This document shows, piece by piece, positions 24,822 through 32,320 of a DNA stretch of 32,375 bases; position 1 is the stretch's first letter, and each line of letters starts with the position of its first letter. The stretch is taken from NCBI GenBank assembly GCA_963628435.1, contig CAVGEY010000020.1, positions 1-32,375 of the forward strand, given 5' to 3'. The translations under genes and the position numbers were made by a program. This stretch comes from CAKSQF01 sp963628435 (GTDB lineage Bacteria; Bacillota; Clostridia; Oscillospirales; CAG-272). The notes below the pieces were generated by a model, which made no database searches, was not told the origin of the DNA, and saw nothing but the letters and a program-made list of their open reading frames with translations.

Positions 24822-25082
24822 ACGGAAACGAGAGTTGCCGTTGTCAGCATAATAGTGGAAAATCCCGAATCTGTCCGAGCGCTGAACGAACTGCTTCATA
24901 ATTACGGCAAATACATAATCGGAAGAATGGGTATTCCTTATGAAAAGAAAAATCTGCATATCATCTGCATTGCGCTTGACGCACCGCAGGATGCGATAAA
25001 CAGCCTAACCGGCTCACTCGGCAGACTTGACGGAGTTTCGGCAAAAGCCGCCTATTCGAAAACCGCCGATAAAGATAAATAA
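24822..25082 (+). CDS. TM1266-family (iron-only hydrogenase system regulator) protein, apparent ACG start
   Basis: 86 aa if translation begins at ACG 24822. The reading is T-E-T-R-V-A-V-V-S-I-I, then V-E-N-P-E-S-V; family members begin with Met followed by a very similar segment. A good ribosome site (GAAGGGAAG, 24807-24815) lies just before the ACG, while no ATG, GTG or TTG is in frame between the upstream TGA (24795-24797) and GTG 24855. Starting at that GTG would remove the first beta strand. The rest (LHNYGKYIIGRMGIPYEK, ALDAPQDAINSLTGSLGRL) fits the family, a small ACT/NikR-like ferredoxin fold often near FeFe-hydrogenase maturation genes, which are absent here. Confidence 0.7.
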   Translation, partial: TETRVAVVSIIVENPESVRALNELLHNYGKYIIGRMGIPYEKKNLHIICIALDAPQDAINSLTGSLGRLDGVSAKAAYSKTADKDK

Positions 25083-25168
25083 CTTTAATCATATATTCCG
25101 CGTCCCCCTGACACCGAAAACACAGATAATCGTTTAAGGCGAAAGTTGGGATGCGACACATACCGATG

Positions 25169-25188
25169 AGCCGATGTTTCGGCTTTTT
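25169..25188 (+). terminator. Short terminator hairpin
   Basis: AGCCGA (25169-25174) pairs with TCGGCT (25179-25184), loop TGTT, running into TTTTT (25184-25188). Confidence 0.55.
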
Positions 25189-25195
25189 CGGACTG

Positions 25196-25228
25196 CGCCG
25201 CATCTTTCTTTCAAAGATGCGGCGTTTT
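25196..25228 (+). terminator. Terminator upstream of the binding-protein gene
   Basis: Perfect 12-bp stem CGCCGCATCTTT (25196-25207) with AAAGATGCGGCG (25213-25224), loop CTTTC, followed by TTTTGATAT. Confidence 0.8.
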
Positions 25229-25298
25229 GATATATATTTTATAAATTTATAAACGGCAAAATATAAAAATCGATTTTGCCGAAAGAAAGGAAAACAAA

Positions 25299-26342
25299 AT
25301 GAAAAAAACGATTTCTTTACTTATTGCAGTCACTCTGCTGCTGCTTTCTCTGACGGGCTGCGTGCAAAAGCATGACACGGTCGTTACAAAACCCGCCGGA
25401 ACCACAGAAAATGGAGAAGATGTTAAATCGCCCGATCCCGTTGATGTGAGAATCGCGGCACTTAAAGGCCCGACCGCTATGGGAATGGTCAAGTTTATGT
25501 CGGACAACGACAATAAGCTGATAACCGATAATAATTACAGCTTCGAGATTGCGGCATCCGCCGATCTTGTATCTCCCGGACTCATTCAGGGTACAATCGA
25601 TATCGCCGCCGTTCCCGCAAATCTTGCCGCCGTGCTTTATAATAATACAGACGGAGAGATAGAAGTTCTTGCGGTAAACACGCTCGGAGTTCTCTATATT
25701 GTCGAAAACGGGACAAGCGTGAACTCAGTTGCCGATCTTAAAGGTAAAACGATATACGCAAGCGGAAAAGGCGCAACCCCCGAATATGCGCTCAACTATA
25801 TCCTTAAAGAAAACGGTATAGATCCCGAAAAAGATGTTACTGTCGAATGGTCGAGCGAACATACCGCCTGCCTTAATATGCTTCTGTCGCACGAGGGCTC
25901 TGTGGCAATGCTCCCTCAGCCGTTCGTCACGGTTGCGCAGAGCAAAAGCGATATCCGTGTCGCGCTTGATTTGACCGAGGAATGGAACGCAGTTCAAAAA
26001 GGCGGGGAAACAGCCTCGACAATGATTACCGGCGTTGTTGTTGTACGCAAGCAGTTTGCGGAAGATAACCCCGATGCAGTCAGTGCATTTCTCGACCATT
26101 ATAAAGAATCGGTGGAATATGTGAAAGCAAATAATGATGAGGCGGCGGCACTCGTCGGCAAATACGGTATAGTAACCGAAGAGGTCGCAAAAAAGGCACT
26201 TCCCGAATGTAATATCACGTTCGTTGAGGGTGATGAAATGAAAACAATGCTTTCGGGCTATCTCGCCGTGCTTTATGAGCAGAATCCGACCGCTGTCGGC
26301 GGCAAATTGCCGGGCGATGATTTCTATTTCAAACGCCGATGA
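25299..26342 (+). CDS. ABC transporter substrate-binding lipoprotein (NMT1/SsuA-like)
   Basis: 347 aa; GAAAGGAAAAC precedes the ATG. Lipoprotein signal with lipobox LTGC (residues 18-21), then a Thr/Lys-rich linker. The mature domain follows the NMT1/SsuA two-lobe binding fold: VRIAALKGPTAMGMVKFM at the start, GTIDIAAVPANLAAVLYN, and SVADLKGKTIYASGKGATPE. Relatives bind thiamine precursors, sulfonates, nitrate or taurine. No TPP riboswitch is evident upstream and no biosynthetic gene is nearby, so the ligand stays open. It overlaps the permease gene by ATGA, fixing it as part of a three-gene importer. Confidence 0.88.
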   Translation: MKKTISLLIAVTLLLLSLTGCVQKHDTVVTKPAGTTENGEDVKSPDPVDVRIAALKGPTAMGMVKFMSDNDNKLITDNNYSFEIAASADLVSPGLIQGTIDIAAVPANLAAVLYNNTDGEIEVLAVNTLGVLYIVENGTSVNSVADLKGKTIYASGKGATPEYALNYILKENGIDPEKDVTVEWSSEHTACLNMLLSHEGSVAMLPQPFVTVAQSKSDIRVALDLTEEWNAVQKGGETASTMITGVVVVRKQFAEDNPDAVSAFLDHYKESVEYVKANNDEAAALVGKYGIVTEEVAKKALPECNITFVEGDEMKTMLSGYLAVLYEQNPTAVGGKLPGDDFYFKRR

Positions 26343-27121
26343 AAAATTTATCCTGCTCCGATACTCAAAAAAACAGAGTAAAATATATAAAAATCGCGGC
26401 GGCGGTTCTGTTTTGGCTGATCGTATGGCAGGCGGCGGCAGCTGCGGTAAATAAAAAAATACTGCTTGTATCCCCGATTGCGGTTGCGGTAAGACTTTCA
26501 CAGCTTGTCGCAGAGCCGGCATTCTGGCAGGCGATAGGATTTTCTCTCGCCGGAATAGCCGTCGGCTTTCTGCTTGCCGTACTGCTCGGGATAATCCTTG
26601 CCGCTTTATCGGCATCATTTGAGCCTCTGCGTATACTGCTTTTGCCGCTTATGACCGCGATAAAAACAGTTCCCGTCGCATCTTTTATTATACTCGTGCT
26701 GATATGGTTTCCGTCAGAAAAACTGTCAAGCGTGATTTCATTCCTTATGGTTTTGCCTGTCATATATACAAATACGCAAAACGGTATAATGTCAATGAAA
26801 AAGGAACTCGGCGAAATGGCGGAGACCTTCCGTATTCCGCTTTATAGGCGCATCGGATGCGTATATATTCCGCAGATAATGCCCGATTTCAGGGCGGGCT
26901 GTGAAATTTCGCTCGGCCTCTGCTGGAAATCGGGAATTGCCGCCGAGGTTATCGGAATGCCCGACGGTTCGATAGGCGAGGCGCTTCAGCAGGCAAAAGT
27001 TTATCTCAACACTCCCGACCTTTTTGCGTGGACTGTAGTCATTGTGATTTTAAGCGCAATGCTTGCAAAGCTGTTTCTTTTTCTTTTAAGCATTCTTGAA
27101 AAGACGATAACGAGGGTTTAG
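26339..27121 (+). CDS. ABC transporter permease (SsuC/ThiX-like)
   Basis: 260 aa, about six membrane helices in the BPD_transp_1 fold. The cytoplasmic coupling (EAA) loop is EMAETFRIPLYRRIGCVYIP, followed by P-D-F, which contacts the ATPase. Start ATG overlaps the binding-protein stop, and the ATPase gene begins 3 bases after its stop. This is the typical single-permease layout of the nitrate/sulfonate/thiamine-precursor importers, with the permease forming a homodimer. Confidence 0.9.
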   Translation: MKNLSCSDTQKNRVKYIKIAAAVLFWLIVWQAAAAAVNKKILLVSPIAVAVRLSQLVAEPAFWQAIGFSLAGIAVGFLLAVLLGIILAALSASFEPLRILLLPLMTAIKTVPVASFIILVLIWFPSEKLSSVISFLMVLPVIYTNTQNGIMSMKKELGEMAETFRIPLYRRIGCVYIPQIMPDFRAGCEISLGLCWKSGIAAEVIGMPDGSIGEALQQAKVYLNTPDLFAWTVVIVILSAMLAKLFLFLLSILEKTITRV

Positions 27122-27124
27122 CCG

Positions 27125-27727
27125 ATGAAAAAAGAACGGAAAAACGAAGATTTTGCCGATATTGTCATCACCGATATATCTAAGTCGTACGGCGAAAAAA
27201 AGGTGCTCGAAAATTTTTCTTTCACTTTCGGATGCGGAAAGACCTATTGTATCTGCGCCGAATCGGGCGCGGGCAAAACAACTCTGCTCAGGCTGATTAT
27301 GGGACTCGAAAAAGTCGATTCGGGACAGATTTCGGGTGCTGCCCGAAAAAAAATCGCGGCGGTGTTTCAGGAGGACAGACTGCTCGATTATGCCGATGCC
27401 GTATCGAATATCAGACTTGTCAATACCGATAATGACCGTGCCGCGGTTATCTCCGCGATGAATGCCGTCGGTCTCACAGACTGTGAGAATCAGCCCGTGA
27501 CCGAACTTTCGGGCGGAATGCGGCGCAGAGTGGCGATTTTGCGTGCCGCTCTTGCCGATTTTGATCTGCTCCTGCTTGATGAGCCGTTCAAAGGGCTCGA
27601 TGAACATTCAAAAGAGCTTACCGTGAACTTTATCAAAGAAAAATCGGTCGGAAAAACGGTGATAATCGTCTCCCACGATATTTCGGAGGCCGCGATGATG
27701 TCTGCCGAAATTGTAAATCTTAAATAA
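27125..27727 (+). CDS. ABC transporter ATP-binding protein
   Basis: 200 aa, shorter than the usual 240-260 of SsuB-type ATPases, lacking their C-terminal extension. Walker A is AESGAGKT (45-52), with Ala replacing the first Gly; the invariant GKT remains. Q-loop VFQE, signature LSGGMRRR, Walker B LLLLDEPFKGLDE and switch His in VSHDISEA are present. It should be active and drives the importer formed with the two genes before it. A terminator shared with the opposite strand follows within 5 bases of the stop. Confidence 0.9.
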   Translation: MKKERKNEDFADIVITDISKSYGEKKVLENFSFTFGCGKTYCICAESGAGKTTLLRLIMGLEKVDSGQISGAARKKIAAVFQEDRLLDYADAVSNIRLVNTDNDRAAVISAMNAVGLTDCENQPVTELSGGMRRRVAILRAALADFDLLLLDEPFKGLDEHSKELTVNFIKEKSVGKTVIIVSHDISEAAMMSAEIVNLK

Positions 27728-27731
27728 AATA

Positions 27732-27766
27732 AAAACCGTCTCGACCGCAAGTGCCGGGACGGTTTT
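27732..27766. terminator. Bidirectional terminator between convergent genes
   Basis: AAAACCGTC (27732-27740) pairs with GACGGTTTT (27758-27766), with a partly paired inner region. A-rich on the left and T-rich on the right, it ends both the ABC operon and the minus-strand operon whose last gene stops at 27770. Confidence 0.75.
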
Positions 27767-27769
27767 CGT

Positions 27770-28300
27770 TTATTCGGTTATTCTGTCGAGAGTGTACTTT
27801 GCGCCCACTGTGACCGTACCTTTTACAGCCACCAGCGTTAAAATATCGCCCTCTACCGTAAATGTGTATTCGCAGTCGGTGACGTTGTAGTCGTCAAAAT
27901 CAATGCTCAGAAGATTGTCCGAAATCGCGTATGAGAATTTGTATGTGTTGCCGTCGGTGATTTTCATCGCGCCGCTGCCTTTTCCGTCAAATTCGTACAC
28001 ATAATAAACATTGTAGAGCCAGTCGCCTTTTAACACATCGCTTGCGGAATTTCTTATGGCTTTAACCGCAAAGATCGTCAGAATAATGATAAGAACAATT
28101 ATCACTGCGACCGCCGCATAGAAGGCGGGGCTGCGTTTTGAATTTTTCTTCTTATTCGGAACGCCGCTGCCTTTTTTCGAAGCCGTTTTTGATTTTTTTA
28201 CCGATGCATCTTCGCTTTTTTGCGAATTTATGTTTTTCTTTGTGTCTATCAAATCGAAATATTCGTTTATTGCACTGTCTTTGCTGCTGTTGTCCTTCAT
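27770..28300 (-). CDS. Single-pass membrane protein with small extracellular beta domain
   Basis: 176 aa; GGAG lies 5 bases before the ATG. A Lys/Ser-rich cytoplasmic part (1-58, very basic from 33) leads into one membrane helix at about 59-82 (AVAVIIVLIIILTIFAV). The outer domain (about 88-176) reads WLYNVYYVYEFDGKGSG, then TYKFSYAIS, CEYTFTVEGDILTLV, the lipocalin-like/DUF5640 style also seen in the lipoprotein at 1743. Function unknown. It begins 38 bases after the transglutaminase-like gene ends and likely shares its transcript. Confidence 0.7.
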   Translation of the reverse strand: MKDNSSKDSAINEYFDLIDTKKNINSQKSEDASVKKSKTASKKGSGVPNKKKNSKRSPAFYAAVAVIIVLIIILTIFAVKAIRNSASDVLKGDWLYNVYYVYEFDGKGSGAMKITDGNTYKFSYAISDNLLSIDFDDYNVTDCEYTFTVEGDILTLVAVKGTVTVGAKYTLDRITE

Positions 28301-28338
28301 TTTAACTCCGTGTCATAGATTGTTGCTTTTTTTGCGCT

Positions 28339-29985
28339 TTACCAGAGCAGAGAGGTCTTTTTGATGTGCGATGCGACCATAGTCGAATCAACAACGCTGA
28401 TTTTCTCGTCGCCGTTTACGTCGGCACATTCCAGCGCGTAGCCGGTGAGCAGCGATGTTTTCTTGATGTGCGATGCAATCATGGTCGAATCAACAACGCT
28501 TATCTTGCCGTCGCCGTTCACATCACCCTTCAGCCAAATCTCCGCATTCTGCGTAAGTCCCGAAGCTCCGGGCTTTACACTGTATTCGCGGCTCACGTGA
28601 TTTGTTTTGGATACCTTCATTGTGTAGCTGTCGGGTACAACGGCACCGAAACTGTATGCCGCGGTGATTTTGCCGCTGCTGTCGGCAGTACCCGTAACCG
28701 TAAGCGTATATGCCGCGTCTGTCGAATTTTCGGCGTAAAGCTCTATCGTGATTTTGATATCCGCAGAGCCGTAGCAGACAATGCTTCCGTCAAGTTTTAC
28801 CGATTTGGGAAGAAGTGTGATTATTATCTCTCTTCCGAGATTTACATAGCTGAAAGCGTTGCTGTAACCGAGTTTGTTGTAGATTGATGTGATGTTATCC
28901 CGAATTTTGAGCGAATCGGTAAATTCGGTCAGGTCGCCGGTAACATATATACGTCCGACACCGTCTCCCGCCTTGATTCTTTCCGCCACCGAGTCGGCAT
29001 TGAATGATGCCATTTTTCCGCCGTTAATTACGAAATAATCGGCGTCGGTGCTGTTGCACACAGGTAAATCGTATGCCGCCGTCTGAGTTGTGTGATCCTC
29101 GGCAAAATCGGTATCTGTTTTGTTGAAATACGCGTAGAATATGTTTTCACCCTGATCGTCCCATGTGAGGTCGACATGATAATATTTTCCGTCAATGCGA
29201 ACGGCATTCCATTCGTGGCTGTAATTTACTCCGTCTGACGGGTCTACGCTCGAACCGTACATCAGGAAAGACTGGATCCCCGCCTTGTAAAGGAGATACT
29301 GAAATGCTTCGGCGTATCCTTCGCAGACTGCCGTTCCTTCGACAAGCGCACCGTATGGGGTGTAAGCGTTTTCGGTATCATATCCGCCGTATGTGATTTT
29401 CGCGGCAAGACGGTCGTGAATCAGTTTTTCACGCTCGTATTCGCTCATCGATGAGCTTATTCCGTCGAGGAGTTCGTCAACCGCGTTGTTGAATGCGGTC
29501 TTCGCGGCGGTGAGCGTGTCTCCCGACATACTGTAAATCGGAGCCACGCAGTATACCGAACCGTTTTCGAGGTATCCCAAGCCGTACCCGTCGGTGCTGA
29601 GCCAGAAATGCTCAACATGGTCACGGCGGTATGCGTCCATCGCAATCGCAACATCATCCGCCGATATCGTATGTGTCGAATCGAACAAAATTATTTCTTC
29701 ATCGCTGTTTTCGATGCCCTCGACGAGTTTGTCATATACATAGAGCAGGTTGTCGGCGTTGTCGAGCTTGGCAATCGCCGATCTTCCGTAATATTCGAGG
29801 CTCGATCCGATTTGAATAAGCGGACCGTATCCCGAATCGCCCGAACTTGCGGTTGCGAGCCGAACGTATGTGCCGCCTTCGCCGAAATTTACAGCGCTCG
29901 TACCGATAGGCAGTATGCCGATAAGCATAATAATCGCGAGAATAGTGGAAACTATTCGTATTTTGGTGGCAGATGTACTCATCAT
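28339..29985 (-). CDS. Secreted transglutaminase-like protein with C-terminal dockerin
   Basis: 548 aa; AGGAGA lies before the ATG at 29985. Signal peptide about 1-31 (hydrophobic core, then G-T-S-A). Transglutaminase-like core with triad C221 (GTAVCEGYAEAF), H257 (SHEWNAV) and D272 (YYHVDLTWDD). A carboxypeptidase-regulatory-like beta domain precedes the end. Residues about 485-548 hold two near-identical Ca-binding helix repeats, GDVNGDGKISVVDSTMIASH and DVNGDEKISVVDSTMVASH, the mark of a type I dockerin. The core could be a protease or crosslinking enzyme acting on surface peptides or peptidoglycan. The dockerin implies attachment to a cohesin, and the neighbouring gene encodes a candidate. 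Confidence 0.88.
   Translation of the reverse strand: MMSTSATKIRIVSTILAIIMLIGILPIGTSAVNFGEGGTYVRLATASSGDSGYGPLIQIGSSLEYYGRSAIAKLDNADNLLYVYDKLVEGIENSDEEIILFDSTHTISADDVAIAMDAYRRDHVEHFWLSTDGYGLGYLENGSVYCVAPIYSMSGDTLTAAKTAFNNAVDELLDGISSSMSEYEREKLIHDRLAAKITYGGYDTENAYTPYGALVEGTAVCEGYAEAFQYLLYKAGIQSFLMYGSSVDPSDGVNYSHEWNAVRIDGKYYHVDLTWDDQGENIFYAYFNKTDTDFAEDHTTQTAAYDLPVCNSTDADYFVINGGKMASFNADSVAERIKAGDGVGRIYVTGDLTEFTDSLKIRDNITSIYNKLGYSNAFSYVNLGREIIITLLPKSVKLDGSIVCYGSADIKITIELYAENSTDAAYTLTVTGTADSSGKITAAYSFGAVVPDSYTMKVSKTNHVSREYSVKPGASGLTQNAEIWLKGDVNGDGKISVVDSTMIASHIKKTSLLTGYALECADVNGDEKISVVDSTMVASHIKKTSLLW
28345..28525 (-). repeat. Duplicated dockerin repeat in DNA
   Basis: Two direct repeats of about 55 bases, about 117 bases apart (starting near 28362 and 28477), encode the two dockerin halves and match at most positions, including GTCGAATCAACAACGCT in both. 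The close identity suggests a fairly recent duplication or gene conversion. Confidence 0.65.
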
Positions 29986-30041
29986 GGCTGATTCTCCTTT
30001 TTCTCGATTTATCTTGACTTAAAACCGTTTATTTGACAAAC

Positions 30042-30073
30042 GAAAAAGGGAGGCGGGAGTTGACCGCCTCCCT
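30042..30073 (-). terminator. Terminator of the cohesin-like surface protein gene
   Basis: On the minus strand, AGGGAGGCGG pairs with CCGCCTCCCT (plus-strand positions 30064-30073 and 30047-30056), loop of 7, followed by TTTTTCG. It separates the surface protein gene from the transglutaminase-like gene, so the latter needs its own promoter, which I could not place with confidence. Confidence 0.85.
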
Positions 30074-30110
30074 CGCTTAATCTCAGGGGGTGATAACCGA
30101 CTGTTCGGTA

Positions 30111-32186
30111 TCAGTTTTCTTTCTTTCTCTTGCTGCCGATTACATATACTGCCGCACCGCTTACAGCGACAAGAACGGCGGCAATCGCAACAGAACTGCC
30201 TGTCTTAGGCGCGTCTGTCTCGGGAACATCTCCTGTTTCGGGAGCTGTTGTCACGGGAGCTTCTGTTGTCGGAGCTGTGGTTTCGGGTGCTGTCGTTACG
30301 GGAGCCGTTGTTACAGGCGCTGTCGTTACAGGCGCTGTCGTTACGGGAGCCGTTGTTACAGGAGCTGTCGTTACGGGAGGAATAGGATCGATTTCAACTC
30401 CGGCTTTCGCATATCCGCAGGCGCATTCCTCGTGTTTCAGACCTTTTTCGGTTGCGGTAGCTTGTTTGTCAATCTTCCACACGAATATGTGAACCTCCAT
30501 ATTTATTGTCGCACCGCAATTTTCGCACCGGGAATAGTGTGCGTTGGTGTCGTATCCCGGTTCGTAGCTGTGCTCGGCTTTGTCGCCATTGAATGTATGT
30601 TCGTCGTTCTTTTCTACCGCACCGCATATCGTGCATGAGTAGTAGTAAACTGCTTCTACGGTGCATGTTGCCTTGCTCTTGAGCGCTTCGGTACTCTTCT
30701 TTTCGTCGGTGTAGTCGTGCTCCGCACATTCGCCGTAGGTGCATCCGCAGACATCACAGACTGCCGCATGCTGACATGTTGCGACATTTTTGCCGGTTGA
30801 GGAGTGATTTTCTTTCGTGTCCGTGATTATTGTGCCGCAGCCCGCAATGGAGCATTCTTTCCAGTGATCTGTGGTGTCGTATATCCAGTTGTCACCGGCT
30901 CTGTGTGCGCCGGAGAGAATCGGCGTTCCTTCTTCGAGTACCACTTTGCAGCCCGGGCAGACTTTGTCGCCTGTGTAGCCGTTAATTCCGTTCTTGTGAT
31001 CGGCTTCTTTGGCGTTTACCAAAATCGGCTCTTCTTCAACATGCTTGTCGGGATTTTTTGCGCCCTTGAATGTATGATTGTCGTTTTCTTCGGAGAGTCC
31101 GCAGACAGAGCAGGAATAATAGTAAACCGCTTCGTTTTTGCAGTCGCCTGCTGTTTTAAGATATTTATCGGCCTTCTCTTCTTTGGTGAAATCGTGAGCT
31201 TTAAGCGGACGATAGGGAATTTTGTTGATTACATTGCCTTCGGCGTCCAACATTTTTCCGCAGCCGCCGCATACGGTGTACTCGTCATGGCCCTGTTGTG
31301 TGCAGGTAGATTCCACTGCCGAAAACTCGTCGCCGGATCCGTGGATACATTCGACATTAACCTTACATGTGGCGGATACCGTTCCCGCTGTTGCGGTAAT
31401 CGTTGTCGATCCGTATTTAACCGCGGTAACCTTTCCGCTCTCGTCAACCGTTGCTATTGTTGTGTCGCCCGATGTCCAGACAACCTTGTCGGTGGAGTTT
31501 GACGGAACTACGGTTGCGACCAGCGTTTCGGTCTGCATCTCTTTAATGGAAGTTTCGGTTTTGCTAAGAGAAATCGATGTTGCGGGGACAGACGCACCGG
31601 CGACCGTTATCGTTACGGGAGTAATTGTCGGTGTGTGGGCTGCAATGGTGTACATTGTAGCACCATCCGCTTTTAACATGGAGACGGTTTCAATGTCGGT
31701 AAATGTAACCGTAAGTTCAGAGCCTGCGGTCGCATCTTCATCAACTTTAACCTTGAAGGTTAACAGCGTCATATCGAAAGCGGCATTATAAGGATATCCG
31801 TTGGGTACCGCCAGTAAAACACAGCTGCTGTTTGTCCAACTGAGGCTGAGGTATTGACATTCATCCTCTCCGTACCATCCGTAGAAGAGCTCTTCGCTGG
31901 TAAGTGCGGCTTTTGCCGTAGCATCAACTTTACCCGATCTATCTACGTATGTCAGACCTACGGGAAGGTTGAGTATCGCCTGAAATCCGGCCAAACCGCT
32001 GTCTGCGTTCAGAGCGAGTGTGATAGTGATTTCCTCACCGGGAGATGCGGTGGTTTTGTCTGCCGTTACCGTATATGCCGAGTTGAATGATGCCGGCTCG
32101 GAAGATGCCGATGCCGGAACTGCCGAAAGCATCATAACGACAGCCATCGCAAGGCAGAACAGAATAGAAGTAATACGTTTGTTCAT
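30111..32186 (-). CDS. Surface-anchored protein: cohesin-like, Big_2, Cys-rich repeats, Pro/Thr stalk
   Basis: 691 aa from MNKRIT, placed by AAGGAG; an in-frame ATG at 32243 lacks it. Signal peptide 1-27 (ending A-S-A). Residues about 30-205 resemble a cohesin: TVTADKTTASPGEEITITLA, LAGFQAILNLPVGLTYV, then LLTFKVKVDEDATAGSELTV. A Big_2 Ig-like domain follows (about 205-285: ISLSKTETSIKE, WTSGDTTIATVDESGKVTAV). About 287-600 holds repeated C-x-x-C-G modules. Then come P-V-T-T-A repeats, the sortase-like motif APKTG (Ala for Leu of LPxTG), a membrane helix and a basic tail. It likely stands on the cell surface and could hold dockerin proteins such as its neighbour. Confidence 0.85.
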   Translation of the reverse strand: MNKRITSILFCLAMAVVMMLSAVPASASSEPASFNSAYTVTADKTTASPGEEITITLALNADSGLAGFQAILNLPVGLTYVDRSGKVDATAKAALTSEELFYGWYGEDECQYLSLSWTNSSCVLLAVPNGYPYNAAFDMTLLTFKVKVDEDATAGSELTVTFTDIETVSMLKADGATMYTIAAHTPTITPVTITVAGASVPATSISLSKTETSIKEMQTETLVATVVPSNSTDKVVWTSGDTTIATVDESGKVTAVKYGSTTITATAGTVSATCKVNVECIHGSGDEFSAVESTCTQQGHDEYTVCGGCGKMLDAEGNVINKIPYRPLKAHDFTKEEKADKYLKTAGDCKNEAVYYYSCSVCGLSEENDNHTFKGAKNPDKHVEEEPILVNAKEADHKNGINGYTGDKVCPGCKVVLEEGTPILSGAHRAGDNWIYDTTDHWKECSIAGCGTIITDTKENHSSTGKNVATCQHAAVCDVCGCTYGECAEHDYTDEKKSTEALKSKATCTVEAVYYYSCTICGAVEKNDEHTFNGDKAEHSYEPGYDTNAHYSRCENCGATINMEVHIFVWKIDKQATATEKGLKHEECACGYAKAGVEIDPIPPVTTAPVTTAPVTTAPVTTAPVTTAPVTTAPETTAPTTEAPVTTAPETGDVPETDAPKTGSSVAIAAVLVAVSGAAVYVIGSKRKKEN
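30236..30380 (-). repeat. Tandem 15-base repeats coding Pro-Val-Thr-Thr-Ala
   Basis: About nine 15-base units encode P-V-T-T-A and variants (P-E-T-T-A, P-T-T-E-A). This is the stalk of the surface protein, and such tracts often vary in length between strains. Confidence 0.85.
30590..31135 (-). repeat. Two copies of a Cys-rich module in the surface protein gene
   Basis: Segments at about 30591-30657 and 31068-31134 encode EAVYYYSCTICG..EHTF and EAVYYYSCSVCG..NHTF and are closely similar in DNA. Further CxxC pairs (VCGGCG, CPGC, CDVCGC, CENCG) suggest several zinc-ribbon-like units, although metal binding outside the cell is unproven. Confidence 0.6.
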
Positions 32187-32291
32187 AACAGTACTCCTTG
32201 AATTTATTTGCGGGCGGTCTGCTCTTTTTGACAGCGACTGCAAACCGCTGTCAAACGGGTATAAATATCCCTGCCCGATTTATACACCGAC

Positions 32292-32320
32292 ATTATACCA
32301 CGCGTGAATAAATATTTCAA
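32292..32320 (-). promoter_or_regulatory. Sigma-A promoter of the surface protein gene
   Basis: On the minus strand, TTGAAA (32315-32320), 17-base spacer, TATAAT (32292-32297), about 105 bases before the start codon. A 16-base A/T homopolymer (32347-32362) lies upstream and may act as a bend or UP-like element. Confidence 0.75.

Larger units (their letters stand above)
25083..25298 (+). promoter_or_regulatory. Leader of the ABC uptake operon with tandem terminators
   Basis: 216 bases between TM1266 and the binding-protein gene. About 85 bases of GC-moderate sequence (25083-25168) precede two terminators, then an AT-rich stretch that could hold a promoter, and a 9-bp inverted repeat CGGCAAAAT/ATTTTGCCG (25254-25262 and 25273-25281) right against the ribosome site. 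The layout suits an attenuator or riboswitch, but I could not match it to TPP, SAM, purine, cobalamin or c-di-GMP classes. Confidence 0.35.

Noticed and set aside
25083..25168. TPP riboswitch before a thiamine-precursor-like importer
   Set aside because: The conserved CTGAGA and the CTGATCTGG...CCAGCG core are not present.
30236..30380. Regular short repeats that might suggest a CRISPR array
   Set aside because: They are contiguous 15-base units coding a Pro/Thr stalk, with no spacers and no cas genes.
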